From NCBI RefSeq assembly GCF_014648415.1, contig NZ_BMRB01000003.1, forward strand, positions 496,001 to 560,000: a stretch of 64,000 nucleotides of DNA. The letters are read 5' to 3'. Shown piece after piece: positions 1-8,318 of this stretch. Position 1 is the first letter of the stretch. The number at the start of each line of letters is the position of its first letter. Under the pieces are notes generated by a model that worked only from the letters and a program-made list of their open reading frames with translations, searched no databases and was not told where the DNA came from. Source of the stretch: Actinokineospora fastidiosa (GTDB lineage Bacteria; Actinomycetota; Actinomycetes; Mycobacteriales; Pseudonocardiaceae). The position numbers and the translations under genes were made by a program.

Positions 1-618
<618 letters not shown>

Positions 619-891
619 TCAGCCGCCCGCGACGGCCGGGAGGATGGTCACGTTGTCGCCGTCGGCCACCTTGGCCTCCAGGCCACCGGCGAAGCGCACG
701 TCCTCGTCGTTGACGTAGACGTTCACGAAGCGGTGCAGGGTGCCGTCCTTGACCAGCCTGGCCTTGAGGCCGCCGTGGTTGGCCTCCAGGTTGTCGATCA
801 CCTCGGCCAGGGTGGCGCCCGCCGCGGAGACGGTCTTCTCGCCGCCGGTGTGGGTGCGCAGGATGGTCGGGATCGAGACGGTCACGGCCAT
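619..891 (-). CDS. cysO: CysO, MoaD/ThiS-like sulfur carrier protein
   Basis: 90-residue beta-grasp sulfur carrier ending in the di-glycine tail ILPAVAGG, which is where a thiocarboxylate forms. In the known mycobacterial pathway the tail is activated and sulfurated, CysM joins it to the O-phosphoserine-derived aminoacrylate, and Mec releases cysteine from the CysO-cysteine adduct. Here it sits between mec (66 bp upstream) and cysM (6 bp downstream), which strongly supports that role over a molybdopterin or thiamine one. The length matches the family. Confidence 0.94.
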   Translation of the reverse strand: MAVTVSIPTILRTHTGGEKTVSAAGATLAEVIDNLEANHGGLKARLVKDGTLHRFVNVYVNDEDVRFAGGLEAKVADGDNVTILPAVAGG

Positions 892-957
892 GGGGGAACC
901 TCCGGTTGGATAACGCTGATTCGATAAGGAAAAACGCCCGCGGAACGGCGGGTATTC

Positions 958-1422
958 CTAGCCGCGCTCGGGCACGTCGTCAGGACCGGTGTGGGCGAAC
1001 CGGTAGGACTCGACGACCTCGACGGGCTCCTCGGTGACGACGCCGTCGACGATGCGGTACGACCGCAGCTCGTGGACCTCGGGGTCGCGGGTGGAGACCA
1101 GCACGTAGTGCGCGTCGGGTTCGGAGGCGTAGGAGATGTCCGTGCGCGACGGGTAGGCCTCGGTGGCGGTGTGCGAGTGGTAGATGACCACCGGCACCTC
1201 GTCACGGGAGTCCATGTCGCGGTAGAGGCGCAGCAGATCGGTCGAGTCGAACTCGTAGAACGTGGGCGAACGCGCGGCGTTGAGCATCGGGATGAACCGC
1301 TCGGGGCGGTCGGAGCCCTCCGGACCGGCGATCACGCCGCATGCCTCGTCCGGGTGGTCGCGGCGGGCGTGGGCCACCATCGCGTCCACGAGGTCTCGGC
1401 GGATCTGCAGCACGACGCCCAT
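958..1422 (-). CDS. mec: Mec, JAMM/MPN+ zinc peptidase releasing cysteine from CysO
   Basis: 154-residue JAB1/MPN+ metalloprotease. All zinc-ligand and catalytic positions of the JAMM motif are present: E26 (PDEACGV), then H82-x-H84-x7-S92-x2-D95 (HSHTATEAYPSRTD). In M. tuberculosis the orthologue hydrolyses CysO-cysteine. Gene order mec-cysO-cysM matches. The start gives MGVVLQIRRDLVDAMVAHA, a normal family N-terminus. The 66-bp gap to cysO shows no obvious terminator, so one transcript is likely. Confidence 0.93.
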   Translation of the reverse strand: MGVVLQIRRDLVDAMVAHARRDHPDEACGVIAGPEGSDRPERFIPMLNAARSPTFYEFDSTDLLRLYRDMDSRDEVPVVIYHSHTATEAYPSRTDISYASEPDAHYVLVSTRDPEVHELRSYRIVDGVVTEEPVEVVESYRFAHTGPDDVPERG

Positions 1423-1467
1423 CCTACTGCGCGGATGGGGTGCTCCCAGTCCGTGGGAGAGGGCACG

Positions 1468-2406
1468 TCAGGGCCACGCGTCGCGGTATGCGCGCAGGTC
1501 ACCCACGGTGGACGCGGCCAGGACGCCGTGGCCGACCGCGCGGGCCACCGCGTCGGCCGCCGCCGCGCAGAGCCCGTCGAAGCCCGCCGCGTCGGGCGCC
1601 GGGCGCACGCCCGTGGCGGCGGCGAAGAGGGTGTCGCCGTCGAACAGCGAGTGCGCCGGGCGCAGGGCGCGGGCCAGGCCGTCGTGCCCGGAGATGGCCA
1701 GCCTGCGGCACTGCGCCTTGGTCAGGGCCGCGTCGGTGGCGATGACGCCGATGACCGTGTTCAGGTCCGACGCGGCGGGCGCGGACAGCGCCCCCGGCCT
1801 GCCGGGCGCCTCCGGGAACTCCCCGGGCGCGACCGACGCCGCGTACAGCTCCCCGGTCATGGGGTCGGCGGCCTCGCCCCGGGCATTGACGGCCAGCAGC
1901 GCGGCCACTGTGATCTCACCCACCCGGACCGACGCCGTGCCGACGCCGCCCTTCAGCGAGCCCGTGCGCGCCCCCGCCCCGGCGCCCACCGAGCCCTGCT
2001 CGACCGGGCCCTCCGCGGCCGCCTCGCAGGCCAGGTAGCCGAACGCGGCGTCCGGGCGGTTGCCCCAGTCCGAGCGGGGCAGGTCGAACAGCACCGCGGC
2101 GGGCACGATCGGCACCACCTCGTGCGGCTCGGCGCCCACCCGGAAGCCCTGGCCGCGCTCCCCCAGCCACCGCATGACGCCGTCGGCGGCGGCCAGGCCG
2201 TATGCGCTGCCGCCCGACAGGCAGACCGCGTCGACGCGCTCGACCAGGTTCTCCGGGGCCAGCAGGTCGGTCTCCCGGGTGCCGGGCGCGCCGCCGCGCT
2301 GGTCGACCCCGCCGACGGTCCCCTCGGGGAACAGCACGACCGTCGTCCCGGTGGCCCAGCCGTCGCCGATGCGGTGGTGGTGGCCCACCCGGACGCCGCC
2401 GATCAC
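1468..2406 (-). CDS. P1-family (DmpA/Rv1333-type) self-cleaving peptidase
   Basis: 312-residue member of peptidase family P1, an Ntn-type autoprocessing aminopeptidase family. Recognisable segments are DAVCLSGGSAYGL (59-71), KGGVGTAS (152-159) and DLNTVIGVIATDA (214-226); the Asn216-Thr217 bond is the likely autocleavage site. The GTG start at 2404-2406 overlaps the DUF2017 stop as GTGA, giving [14 protein letters not shown]. An upstream extension of the same frame is only a shadow of DUF2017. The natural substrate is unknown. The position between DUF2017 and mec matches the M. tuberculosis order. Confidence 0.85.
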   Translation of the reverse strand: MIGGVRVGHHHRIGDGWATGTTVVLFPEGTVGGVDQRGGAPGTRETDLLAPENLVERVDAVCLSGGSAYGLAAADGVMRWLGERGQGFRVGAEPHEVVPIVPAAVLFDLPRSDWGNRPDAAFGYLACEAAAEGPVEQGSVGAGAGARTGSLKGGVGTASVRVGEITVAALLAVNARGEAADPMTGELYAASVAPGEFPEAPGRPGALSAPAASDLNTVIGVIATDAALTKAQCRRLAISGHDGLARALRPAHSLFDGDTLFAAATGVRPAPDAAGFDGLCAAAADAVARAVGHGVLAASTVGDLRAYRDAWP

Positions 2407-2960
2407 GCCGACAGGGCCTGGACCAGCGACTCCTGCACCCAGGTCAGCCAGTGGTAGACGGCCATGTTGGGCGCGCGGGGGTCGTCGTCGGGCAGCTCGT
2501 CCGGGGTGTCCTCGCTGACCTCGAGGGCCGTGCCGAGGGCGATGCGGACGTCGTTGAGCGCGGCCAGCCAGGCGTCGGCCTGCTCGTCGCTGAGCCGCAC
2601 CTCGCCGCCGTACATCGGGCAGGTGTCCATCACGACCGCGGCGACGCCGATCTTGCGGTCGAGCAGCTCGGGTTCGTGCAGCGAGCGCAGCGCGGCCGCG
2701 GAGTCGATGTCCTCGCGGGTCGGGTTGTCGGGGTCGAGCTTGTGGAAGTCCGGCAGCAGCCGGGACAGGATCGGGTCGTCCGGGGAGGTCGTCGGGCCGG
2801 TGCGGATGCCGGTCAGCTCGGCCAGCTCGTCCTGCGGGGAGTCCTCCTGGCGGGCCTTGAGCATGTCGTCGATCTGCGACACCAGCCCGCGCAGCACGGC
2901 CGCCTCCTGGCGGTCGATGACGGCCACCACCAGCTTGCCCTTGCGCGTCCACTGCTTCAC
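2403..2960 (-). CDS. DUF2017 family protein (ClpS-linked)
   Basis: 185-residue protein of the actinobacterial DUF2017 family (Rv1332 position in M. tuberculosis). The GTG start overlaps the clpS stop (GTGA), and its own stop overlaps the next gene in the same way, so three genes are translationally coupled. It is largely helical and acidic, with no catalytic motif or membrane segment. Co-conservation with ClpS suggests a link to ClpCP proteolysis or N-degron handling, but no function is established. Older annotations call the mycobacterial gene a regulator, and I see no DNA-binding motif. Confidence 0.8.
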   Translation of the reverse strand: MKQWTRKGKLVVAVIDRQEAAVLRGLVSQIDDMLKARQEDSPQDELAELTGIRTGPTTSPDDPILSRLLPDFHKLDPDNPTREDIDSAAALRSLHEPELLDRKIGVAAVVMDTCPMYGGEVRLSDEQADAWLAALNDVRIALGTALEVSEDTPDELPDDDPRAPNMAVYHWLTWVQESLVQALSA

Positions 2961-3256
2961 GAGGCGTGTTCCATCGTCGCCCAGAGACCGGCGGCGTGGA
3001 GGCGGGCCACGTCGCCCTCGACCTTCTCCTTGGTCCCCGACGACACCACGGCCTTGCCCTCGTGGTGCACGTCGAGCATGAGCTTGGTCGCCTTGTCCCG
3101 GCTGTAGCCGAACAGCTTCTGGAAGACGTAGGTCACGTACGACATGAGGTTGACCGGGTCGTTCCAGACGACCGTCTGCCACGGTCTGTCCTCGGACACC
3201 ACCTCGGAACCGACGGGACTGCTCTGCGTCTGCTCCATGTCGACGGGCGCGGTCAT
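2957..3256 (-). CDS. clpS: ATP-dependent Clp protease adaptor ClpS
   Basis: 99-residue N-recognin adaptor that delivers N-degron substrates to a ClpC-type unfoldase. The signature core is intact: [20 protein letters not shown], then [17 protein letters not shown] and GLWAT near the C-terminus. The N-terminal 25 residues are variable and probably disordered, as usual. It is the first gene of the minus-strand block, divergent from pncB with a 77-bp intergenic region. Confidence 0.95.
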   Translation of the reverse strand: MTAPVDMEQTQSSPVGSEVVSEDRPWQTVVWNDPVNLMSYVTYVFQKLFGYSRDKATKLMLDVHHEGKAVVSSGTKEKVEGDVARLHAAGLWATMEHAS

Positions 3257-3291
3257 ACCCCTAATGGTGGCATGCCCGCTTTGACTCGGTC

Positions 3292-3327
3292 CGAGGGATC
3301 TTCCCTCGAATGGCGTACCCGTAGGCT
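3292..3327 (+). promoter_or_regulatory. pncB promoter with 17-bp palindrome; probable leaderless start
   Basis: A perfect inverted repeat CGAGGGA-TCT-TCCCTCG (3292-3308) lies just upstream of a -10-like hexamer TAGGCT (3322-3327). The pncB ATG follows after only six bases, with no Shine-Dalgarno sequence. The palindrome would cover the -35 region, a position suited to a repressor of NAD salvage. No regulator gene is adjacent, and identity of the regulator is unknown. Confidence 0.5.
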
Positions 3328-3333
3328 TCGACC

Positions 3334-4623
3334 ATGACCACGGCTCTGCTGACCGACCACTACGAGCTGACGATGCTCGCCGCGGCGCTGCGCGACGGCA
3401 CCGCGGCGCGGCAGTGCGTGTTCGAGGTCTTCGCCCGGCGGCTGCCCAACGGTCGGCGCTACGGGGTCGTGGGCGGGACCGGGCGGGTCGTGGACGCGAT
3501 CGCCGACTTCCGCTTCGGCGAGGCCGAGCTGGCGCACCTGCGCGACACCGGGGTCGTCGGCGACGAGGCGCTGGCCTGGCTGGCCGACTACCGCTTCGGC
3601 GGCGACGTCGACGGCTACGCCGAGGGCGAGCTGTACTTCCCCGGCTCGCCGATCATGACGGTCACCGGGACGTTCGCCGACGCGGTGCTGCTGGAGACCG
3701 TCGTGCTGTCGATCCTGAACCACGACAGCGCCATCGTCTCGGCGGCGGCGCGCATGGTGAGCGCGGCCAACGGGCGGCCGATCATCGAGATGGGCGGGCG
3801 GCGCACGCACGAGCTGGCGGCCGTGGCCTCGGCCAGGGCCGCCTACCTCGCCGGGTTCGCCACGACGTCGAACCTGGCGGCGGGCCGGGCCTACGGCATC
3901 CCGACCGCGGGGACGTGCGCGCACGCGTTCACCCTGCTCCACGACAGCGAGCGCGACGCGTTCGCCGCGCAGGTGGACGCGCTGGGGACGGACACCACGC
4001 TGCTGGTCGACACCTACGACATCACCCGGGGCATCGACACCGCCATCGAGGTCGCGGGCACCGGGCTGGGCGCGGTGCGCATCGACTCCGGCGACGTGGG
4101 CGTGCTGGCCAGGCAGGCCCGCGAGCAGCTGGACCGGCTGGGGGCGACGCGGACGCGGATCGTGGTCTCCGGCGACCTCGACGAGTACGCGATCGCCGCC
4201 CTGCGCGCCGAGCCGGTGGACGCCTACGGGGTCGGGACGTCGCTGGTCACCGGCTCGGGCGCGCCGACGGCCGGGATGGTCTACAAGCTGGTGGAGGTCG
4301 ACGGGCGGCCGGTGGCCAAGCGCAGCTCGTCGAAGGAGTCGCTGGGCGGGCGCAAGGTGGCGCTGCGGCGGCACAAGGCCACGGGGACCGCGCTGGAGGA
4401 GGTCGTGTTCCTGGCGTCGGGCCCCGCGCCCGACGCCGACGAGCACGACCGGTACCTGCAGATCCCCCTTTTGCGTGGTGGACAGCCTGCGCCCGGACTG
4501 CCCACGCTGGAGGATGGCAGGCAACGGGTCCGCACCGGCCTGGTGAGCCTGCCGTGGGAGGGCCTGAAGCTCTCCGCGGGCGAGCCCGCCATCCCGACCG
4601 TCCACCTCACCGGGGAGCAGTGA
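3334..4623 (+). CDS. pncB: Nicotinate phosphoribosyltransferase
   Basis: 429-residue enzyme converting nicotinate and PRPP to nicotinate mononucleotide, the committing step of NAD salvage. The N-terminus [15 protein letters not shown] and the internal segments [25 protein letters not shown] and [10 protein letters not shown] are typical NAPRTase motifs around the active-site barrel. The ATG is 77 bp from clpS, transcribed divergently, and apparently leaderless. Its stop overlaps the pncA start (TGATG), so the deamidase that makes its substrate is co-translated. Confidence 0.95.
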   Translation: MTTALLTDHYELTMLAAALRDGTAARQCVFEVFARRLPNGRRYGVVGGTGRVVDAIADFRFGEAELAHLRDTGVVGDEALAWLADYRFGGDVDGYAEGELYFPGSPIMTVTGTFADAVLLETVVLSILNHDSAIVSAAARMVSAANGRPIIEMGGRRTHELAAVASARAAYLAGFATTSNLAAGRAYGIPTAGTCAHAFTLLHDSERDAFAAQVDALGTDTTLLVDTYDITRGIDTAIEVAGTGLGAVRIDSGDVGVLARQAREQLDRLGATRTRIVVSGDLDEYAIAALRAEPVDAYGVGTSLVTGSGAPTAGMVYKLVEVDGRPVAKRSSSKESLGGRKVALRRHKATGTALEEVVFLASGPAPDADEHDRYLQIPLLRGGQPAPGLPTLEDGRQRVRTGLVSLPWEGLKLSAGEPAIPTVHLTGEQ

Positions 4624-5204
4624 TGCACGACAAGACGGCGCTGATCGTCGTGGACGTCCAGAACGACTTCTGCGAGGGCGGCTCGCTCGCCGTCGCGGGC
4701 GGGTCCGAGGTCGCGGCGGCGATCAGCGACTACATCGCCGAGACCGACTACGACTTCGTCGTCGCCACCCGCGACCACCACATCGACCCGGGCGACCACT
4801 TCAGCGAGACCCCGGACTACGTCCACTCGTGGCCGCGGCACTGCGTCGCCGAGACCACCGGCAGCGAGTTCCACGCGAACCTGGACACCTCCCGCATCCA
4901 CGAGGTGTTCCGCAAGGGCGACTATGCCGCGGCGTACTCCGGCTTCGAGGGCACCGCCGACGGCACCCCGCTGGCGGACTGGCTCCGGGAGCGGGGCGTG
5001 GGCCGGGTGGACGTCGTGGGCATCGCCACCGACCACTGCGTCCGGGCGACGGCCGTCGACGCCGCCGAGGCGGGCTTCACCACGCGCGTGCTGCTGGACA
5101 TGACCGCGGGCGTGGCCGCGCCGACCGTCGAGTCCGCGCTGAACCGCATGACCGAGGCGGGCGTGACCCTGGTGGGCGTGCCGAAGCTGGCGCCTGCGGG
5201 CTGA
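4623..5204 (+). CDS. pncA: Nicotinamidase / pyrazinamidase
   Basis: 193-residue isochorismatase-fold hydrolase turning nicotinamide into nicotinate. The catalytic triad is visible as D11 (VVDVQND), K98 (FRKGD) and C139 (ATDHCVRAT). Metal ligands D51, H53, H59 and H73 are present (TRDHHIDPGDHF, SWPRHC). The start overlaps the pncB stop by one base, so the two salvage steps form one coupled unit. In M. tuberculosis pncA lies elsewhere, so this pairing is a local feature. By family knowledge this enzyme would also activate pyrazinamide. Confidence 0.95.
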   Translation: MHDKTALIVVDVQNDFCEGGSLAVAGGSEVAAAISDYIAETDYDFVVATRDHHIDPGDHFSETPDYVHSWPRHCVAETTGSEFHANLDTSRIHEVFRKGDYAAAYSGFEGTADGTPLADWLRERGVGRVDVVGIATDHCVRATAVDAAEAGFTTRVLLDMTAGVAAPTVESALNRMTEAGVTLVGVPKLAPAG

Positions 5205-5209
5205 GCTCC

Positions 5210-5240
5210 TTGACCTCCAGCGCGCTGGAGGTCGCAGGAT
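5210..5240 (+). promoter_or_regulatory. MerR-family type promoter/operator (19-bp spacer, 22-bp palindrome)
   Basis: TTGACC at 5210-5215 is followed, after a 19-base spacer, by CAGGAT at 5235-5240. A perfect 22-bp palindrome occupies 5212-5233: GACCTCCAGCG followed by its exact reverse complement. An overlong 19-20 bp spacer filled by a dyad that begins within the -35 box is the hallmark of promoters activated by MerR/SoxR-type regulators. The ATG of the next gene begins six bases after the -10, so the mRNA is probably leaderless. No merR gene lies nearby, so a distant regulator is implied. Confidence 0.72.
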
Positions 5241-5246
5241 CGCCGC

Positions 5247-6092
5247 ATGACGAGTGGGACACGCGTCGCGGTGATCGGGACCGGGGCCATCGGCACGGCG
5301 GTCGCGCGGCGGCTGGCGGGCAGCGGCCGCGAGGTCGTGGTGTGGAACCGGACGCCGGAGCGGGCGGTCGGGACCGGCGCGCGGGTCGCCGGGTCGCTCG
5401 CGGAGGCCGTCGAGGGCGGCGACCTGGTGTTGCTGACCCTCAAGGACCACGCGGCGGTGCGCGACTGCCTGGCCCGGCTGCCCGACCTCACCGGGCGCAC
5501 CGTCGTCGCGCTGACCACCGGCACGGCGGAGGACGCGCGGGCGGCCGAGCGGACCGTCACCGCCGCTGGTGGGTCGTACCTCGACGCGGGCGTGCAGACC
5601 CCGCCCGAGGCGATCGGGACCGACGCCGCCACGTTCCTCTACAGCGGACCGCGGGCGGTGTTCGAGCGGCACGCGTCCACTCTGGCCCTGCTGGGCACGC
5701 CGCGGTTCGTCGGCGAGCGGGCCGACGCCGCGGCGGTGTGGGACCTGGCGCTCTTCGGCGTCTGGTACGACGCCCAACTCGGCCTGCTGCGCGCGCTCGA
5801 CGGGGTGCGCCGGGCGGGCATCGACGTCGCCGCGTTCGCCGAGACGGCAGCACCCCAGATCGGCCACGTCGTCACCGGAGCTACCGCGACCGCTACGGAA
5901 CTGACCTGCGGCGAGTACCCGGCAGGCCCCGCCGACCTCACCGAACACCTGACGGTCATCCGACACCTGATCGACCTGCGCAGGACAGGCCCACTGGGCG
6001 ACGGCGGCCTGCACGCGGTGGCCGACCGCGTCGAGTCCCTGATCGCGGGCGGCCGTGGCGGCGAAGGGCTCACCGCGACTGTCGACGGGTGA
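5247..6092 (+). CDS. NAD(P)-binding 6PGDH-like / imine-reductase-like oxidoreductase
   Basis: 281-residue beta-hydroxyacid dehydrogenase superfamily protein. The N-terminal Rossmann fold has the nucleotide motif VAVIGTGAIGTAVARRL (residues 7-23), and WNRTPERA favours NADPH. The all-helical C-terminal half (VWDLALFGVWYDAQLGLLRAL) resembles the imine reductase branch. The usual catalytic Lys of the 6PGDH family is not evident, which again fits imine reductases. It is a single-gene unit behind a MerR-type promoter. Substrate is unknown; a reductive detoxification or stress role is only inferred. Confidence 0.75.
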   Translation: MTSGTRVAVIGTGAIGTAVARRLAGSGREVVVWNRTPERAVGTGARVAGSLAEAVEGGDLVLLTLKDHAAVRDCLARLPDLTGRTVVALTTGTAEDARAAERTVTAAGGSYLDAGVQTPPEAIGTDAATFLYSGPRAVFERHASTLALLGTPRFVGERADAAAVWDLALFGVWYDAQLGLLRALDGVRRAGIDVAAFAETAAPQIGHVVTGATATATELTCGEYPAGPADLTEHLTVIRHLIDLRRTGPLGDGGLHAVADRVESLIAGGRGGEGLTATVDG

Positions 6093-6195
6093 GGCCATGG
6101 GTCGCACGGGACGAGCCCGGGGTCACCGAGCGGCAGGCGTTCCCTGTCGGCACTGCCATGGGCGGTCCGTGCTGCGTGCCGGAGCCTGCCCCCAG

Positions 6196-6480
6196 CTACC
6201 CCTCCCGCCGCACGGCGTCGAGCCACTCGGCGGGATTCCACAGCACCGGCGCCGCCCCGACCGGCTCGAAGCTGAGGTCCGGATCGCTGCTGTGGACCAG
6301 ACACAGCAGCCGCCGCCCCATCAGCGCGGCGACTCGCGAATGCTCCGCCATGAGATCAAGCATGGCCCACGCCAGATCGGGCCAGGACGCGGCGAATGCG
6401 TCGTAATGGGTGAGGACCACGGCCAGACCCGCCGTGCCCGGCGCCCAGCCGTGGTCGACCATGGCGTAGGCAGTACCCAC
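6196..6480 (-). CDS. Barstar-like protein, probably an N-terminally truncated remnant
   Basis: 94 codons resembling the C-terminal part of actinobacterial barstar-family proteins (ribonuclease-inhibitor fold): a helical stretch AWAMLDLMAEHSRVAALMG followed by RRLLCLVHSSDPDLS and ending PVLWNPAEWLDAVRREG. The usual N-terminal half with the YFG-N-LDAL segment is missing. An in-frame TAG lies just before the GTG, and coding-like sequence continues upstream in another frame (to about 6515). A frameshifted or decayed gene is therefore likely. No barnase-like toxin gene is adjacent. It may be non-functional. Confidence 0.45.
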   Translation of the reverse strand: MGTAYAMVDHGWAPGTAGLAVVLTHYDAFAASWPDLAWAMLDLMAEHSRVAALMGRRLLCLVHSSDPDLSFEPVGAAPVLWNPAEWLDAVRREG

Positions 6481-6627
6481 GGGGCGCTAAACCAGGCGAC
6501 CGTCTCGTCCACCACCCCGCGGCCGCCGGAACAGCATCACCGGGCTGTTGACCAGCAGGTCACGGGCGCAGACCCTCTGGACCTTGTGGGCACCGCGATT
6601 GTCGGCGGGTGGGTTCATACTCCCGCC

Positions 6628-6978
6628 ATGGCGTACGACCGGGTGTTGGCCGAGCGGGTGCGGGAACTGCTCGCGGGCGTGGACGGCATCACCGAGCAGC
6701 CGATGTTCGGGGGGTTGGCGTTCCTGGTCAACGGGAACATGGCGGTGGCCGCCAGTGGGCAGGGCGGGTTGCTCGTCCGCGTTCCGCGCGACGAGACCGG
6801 CGGGCTCCTCGGTGAGCACGTCGAGGTGATGGTGATGGGCGGGCGGGAGATGGTCGGCTGGCTGCACGTCGACGGCGCGGGTCTCGGTGATCGGCTGGCG
6901 GAGTGGGTCGGCCGCGGGGTCGGCTGCGCGCGATCGCTTCCGGCCAAGGCGGGGAAGGCCGCGGTCAGGAGGCGCTGA
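6628..6978 (+). CDS. TfoX N-terminal domain protein
   Basis: 116-residue protein with the TfoX-N fold: QPMFGGLAFLVNGNMAVAASG (residues 22-42) carries the family's MFGG-x-xFL-x-NG-x-MA signature. Only the N-terminal domain is present, as in most actinobacterial members, whose role is unknown despite the competence-regulator name. A -10-like CATACT (6616-6621) sits six bases before the ATG and there is no SD, suggesting a leaderless mRNA. Its 3' end overlaps one copy of a short direct repeat shared with the end of the convergent epimerase gene. Confidence 0.8.
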   Translation: MAYDRVLAERVRELLAGVDGITEQPMFGGLAFLVNGNMAVAASGQGGLLVRVPRDETGGLLGEHVEVMVMGGREMVGWLHVDGAGLGDRLAEWVGRGVGCARSLPAKAGKAAVRRR

Positions 6979-7024
6979 CCAGCACCGGGGCCCCGATCAA
7001 GAAGCGTTGACCAGCACCGGGGCC
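6972..7024. repeat. Pair of 21-bp direct repeats (20/21 identical), 32 bp apart
   Basis: A 21-base sequence beginning GCGCTGACCAGCACCGG occurs at 6972-6992 and, with one change (GCGT at the fourth base), at 7004-7024. The second copy encodes the C-terminal residues of the epimerase on the minus strand. The first supplies the TfoX-gene stop codon. It looks like a small duplication of the 3' end of the epimerase gene. Confidence 0.85.
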
Positions 7025-8133
7025 GCGACGAGCCGCCGTAACGCGGCCACCACCCGTTCGGCGGCGTGCCCGTCGCCGAAGGGGTTGGCGCCGGTGGGGA
7101 TGCGGAGGTTCGCGGCCAGGGTCTGGTCGGCGGCCTCCAGCACCCGGGCGCGGTCGGTGCCGACCAGGCGGGCGCAGCCCGCGCCGAGGGCCTCCAGCCG
7201 CTCGGTGACGTCGCGGGCCACCAGGACCGGCACGCCGAAGGTCGGGGCCTCCTCCTGGATGCCGCCGGAGTCGGTGATCACCAGGGCGGCTCGCCGCAGG
7301 GCCCTGACCAGGTCGGGGTAGCCCAGCGGCTCGGTGACGACGGCGCGGGGCGTGTCGCCCAGCGCGGCCCGCACCTGGGCGCGCACGGCCGGGTTCGGGT
7401 GCGCGGGCAGCAGCACCCGCACGTCCTCATGGCGTTCCACCAGCGCCCGGACGGCGGACAACACTCCGTCCAGCGGCGCGCCCCACGACTCGCGGCGGTG
7501 GACGGTCACCAGGACCAGACGCGCGCCCGCGTCCAGCTCCGGCTCCAGCGCCGCGAAGGACGGGTCGACAGCGGGCCGGTCGGTGGACGCGATCAGCCTG
7601 ACCGCGTCCACCACCGTGTTGCCCGTGACCACGATGTCGGGCACCGGGACCGACTCCGCCCGCAGCGCCCCGGCCGCGGCCGCGGTCGGGGCGAGGTGCA
7701 GCGCGCACAGTCGGGCGACGGCCTGCCGGTTGCCCTCCTCGGGGAAGGGCGCGGCGAGGTCGCCGGTGCGCAGCCCGGCCTCCAGGTGCGCCACCGGGAC
7801 CCCGCGCCAGAACGCCGCGAGCGCGCCCGCCAGCGTCGTCGTCGTGTCGCCTTGGACGACGACGGCGGCGGGCCCGCGCCGGGCCAGCACGGCGTCCAGC
7901 GCGGGCAGCAGGGCGGACATGAGCTCCGCCTGCCCGCCGCCCGGCCTGCGCACCGGAAGGCGCTCGTCGGGGACGAGGCCGAACGGCGCGAGCGCCTGGT
8001 CGACCACGCGCCCGTGCTGTCCGGTGTGGACGATCACGGGGGCGAGGCCGGACCCGGCCATGGCCAGGGCGACGGGCGCCGCCTTGACCGCCTCGGGGCG
8101 GGTGCCGACGATGATCAGGACTTCCGGGTGCAC
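6997..8133 (-). CDS. wecB: UDP-N-acetylglucosamine 2-epimerase (non-hydrolysing)
   Basis: 378-residue GT-B-fold epimerase interconverting UDP-GlcNAc and UDP-ManNAc. The N-terminus MHPEVLIIVGTRPEAVKAAP, the VVQGDTTTTLAGALAAFW and HLEAGLRTGD segments, and the C-terminal ITDSGGIQEEAPTFGVPVLV UDP site are all canonical. It is the last gene of a minus-strand unit with a choice-of-anchor-P-like surface protein and a 49-residue membrane protein. It lies divergent from an exosortase and a processive glycosyltransferase. ManNAc precursor supply for a surface glycan is the likely role. Confidence 0.93.
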   Translation of the reverse strand: MHPEVLIIVGTRPEAVKAAPVALAMAGSGLAPVIVHTGQHGRVVDQALAPFGLVPDERLPVRRPGGGQAELMSALLPALDAVLARRGPAAVVVQGDTTTTLAGALAAFWRGVPVAHLEAGLRTGDLAAPFPEEGNRQAVARLCALHLAPTAAAAGALRAESVPVPDIVVTGNTVVDAVRLIASTDRPAVDPSFAALEPELDAGARLVLVTVHRRESWGAPLDGVLSAVRALVERHEDVRVLLPAHPNPAVRAQVRAALGDTPRAVVTEPLGYPDLVRALRRAALVITDSGGIQEEAPTFGVPVLVARDVTERLEALGAGCARLVGTDRARVLEAADQTLAANLRIPTGANPFGDGHAAERVVAALRRLVAAPVLVNAS

Positions 8134-8158
8134 CGCAGCGCCTTTCCACTGGGACCGG

Positions 8159-8308
8159 TCAACTGAGCCTGCGCCGCCGGGCGTGCAGCAGCAGGATTCC
8201 GGTGATCAGCAGGGCGATGCCCAGCGCGATCCACCAGCCGATGTCGGCGCCGGTGAGCGCGAGGCCCGCGCCGCCGCCGACCGCGCCTCCGGTCGGAGCC
8301 TTGTACAC
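8159..8308 (-). CDS. 49-residue single-pass membrane miniprotein with LALTG motif
   Basis: Short ORF with GTG start at 8306-8308, a good SD (GGGAGG) a few bases upstream, and a start 10 bp after the preceding gene's stop. The protein is a Gly-rich N-terminus, then LALTG, a hydrophobic stretch (IGWWIALGIALLITGILLL), and a basic tail HARRRRLS. That order (LAxTG-like pentapeptide, membrane segment, positive tail) is the layout of a sortase or exosortase sorting signal, but there is no signal peptide or exported domain. It may be a detached anchor, an accessory subunit, or a small membrane protein of the surface locus. Confidence 0.6.
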   Translation of the reverse strand: MYKAPTGGAVGGGAGLALTGADIGWWIALGIALLITGILLLHARRRRLS

Positions 8309-8318
8309 CGCACCTCCC

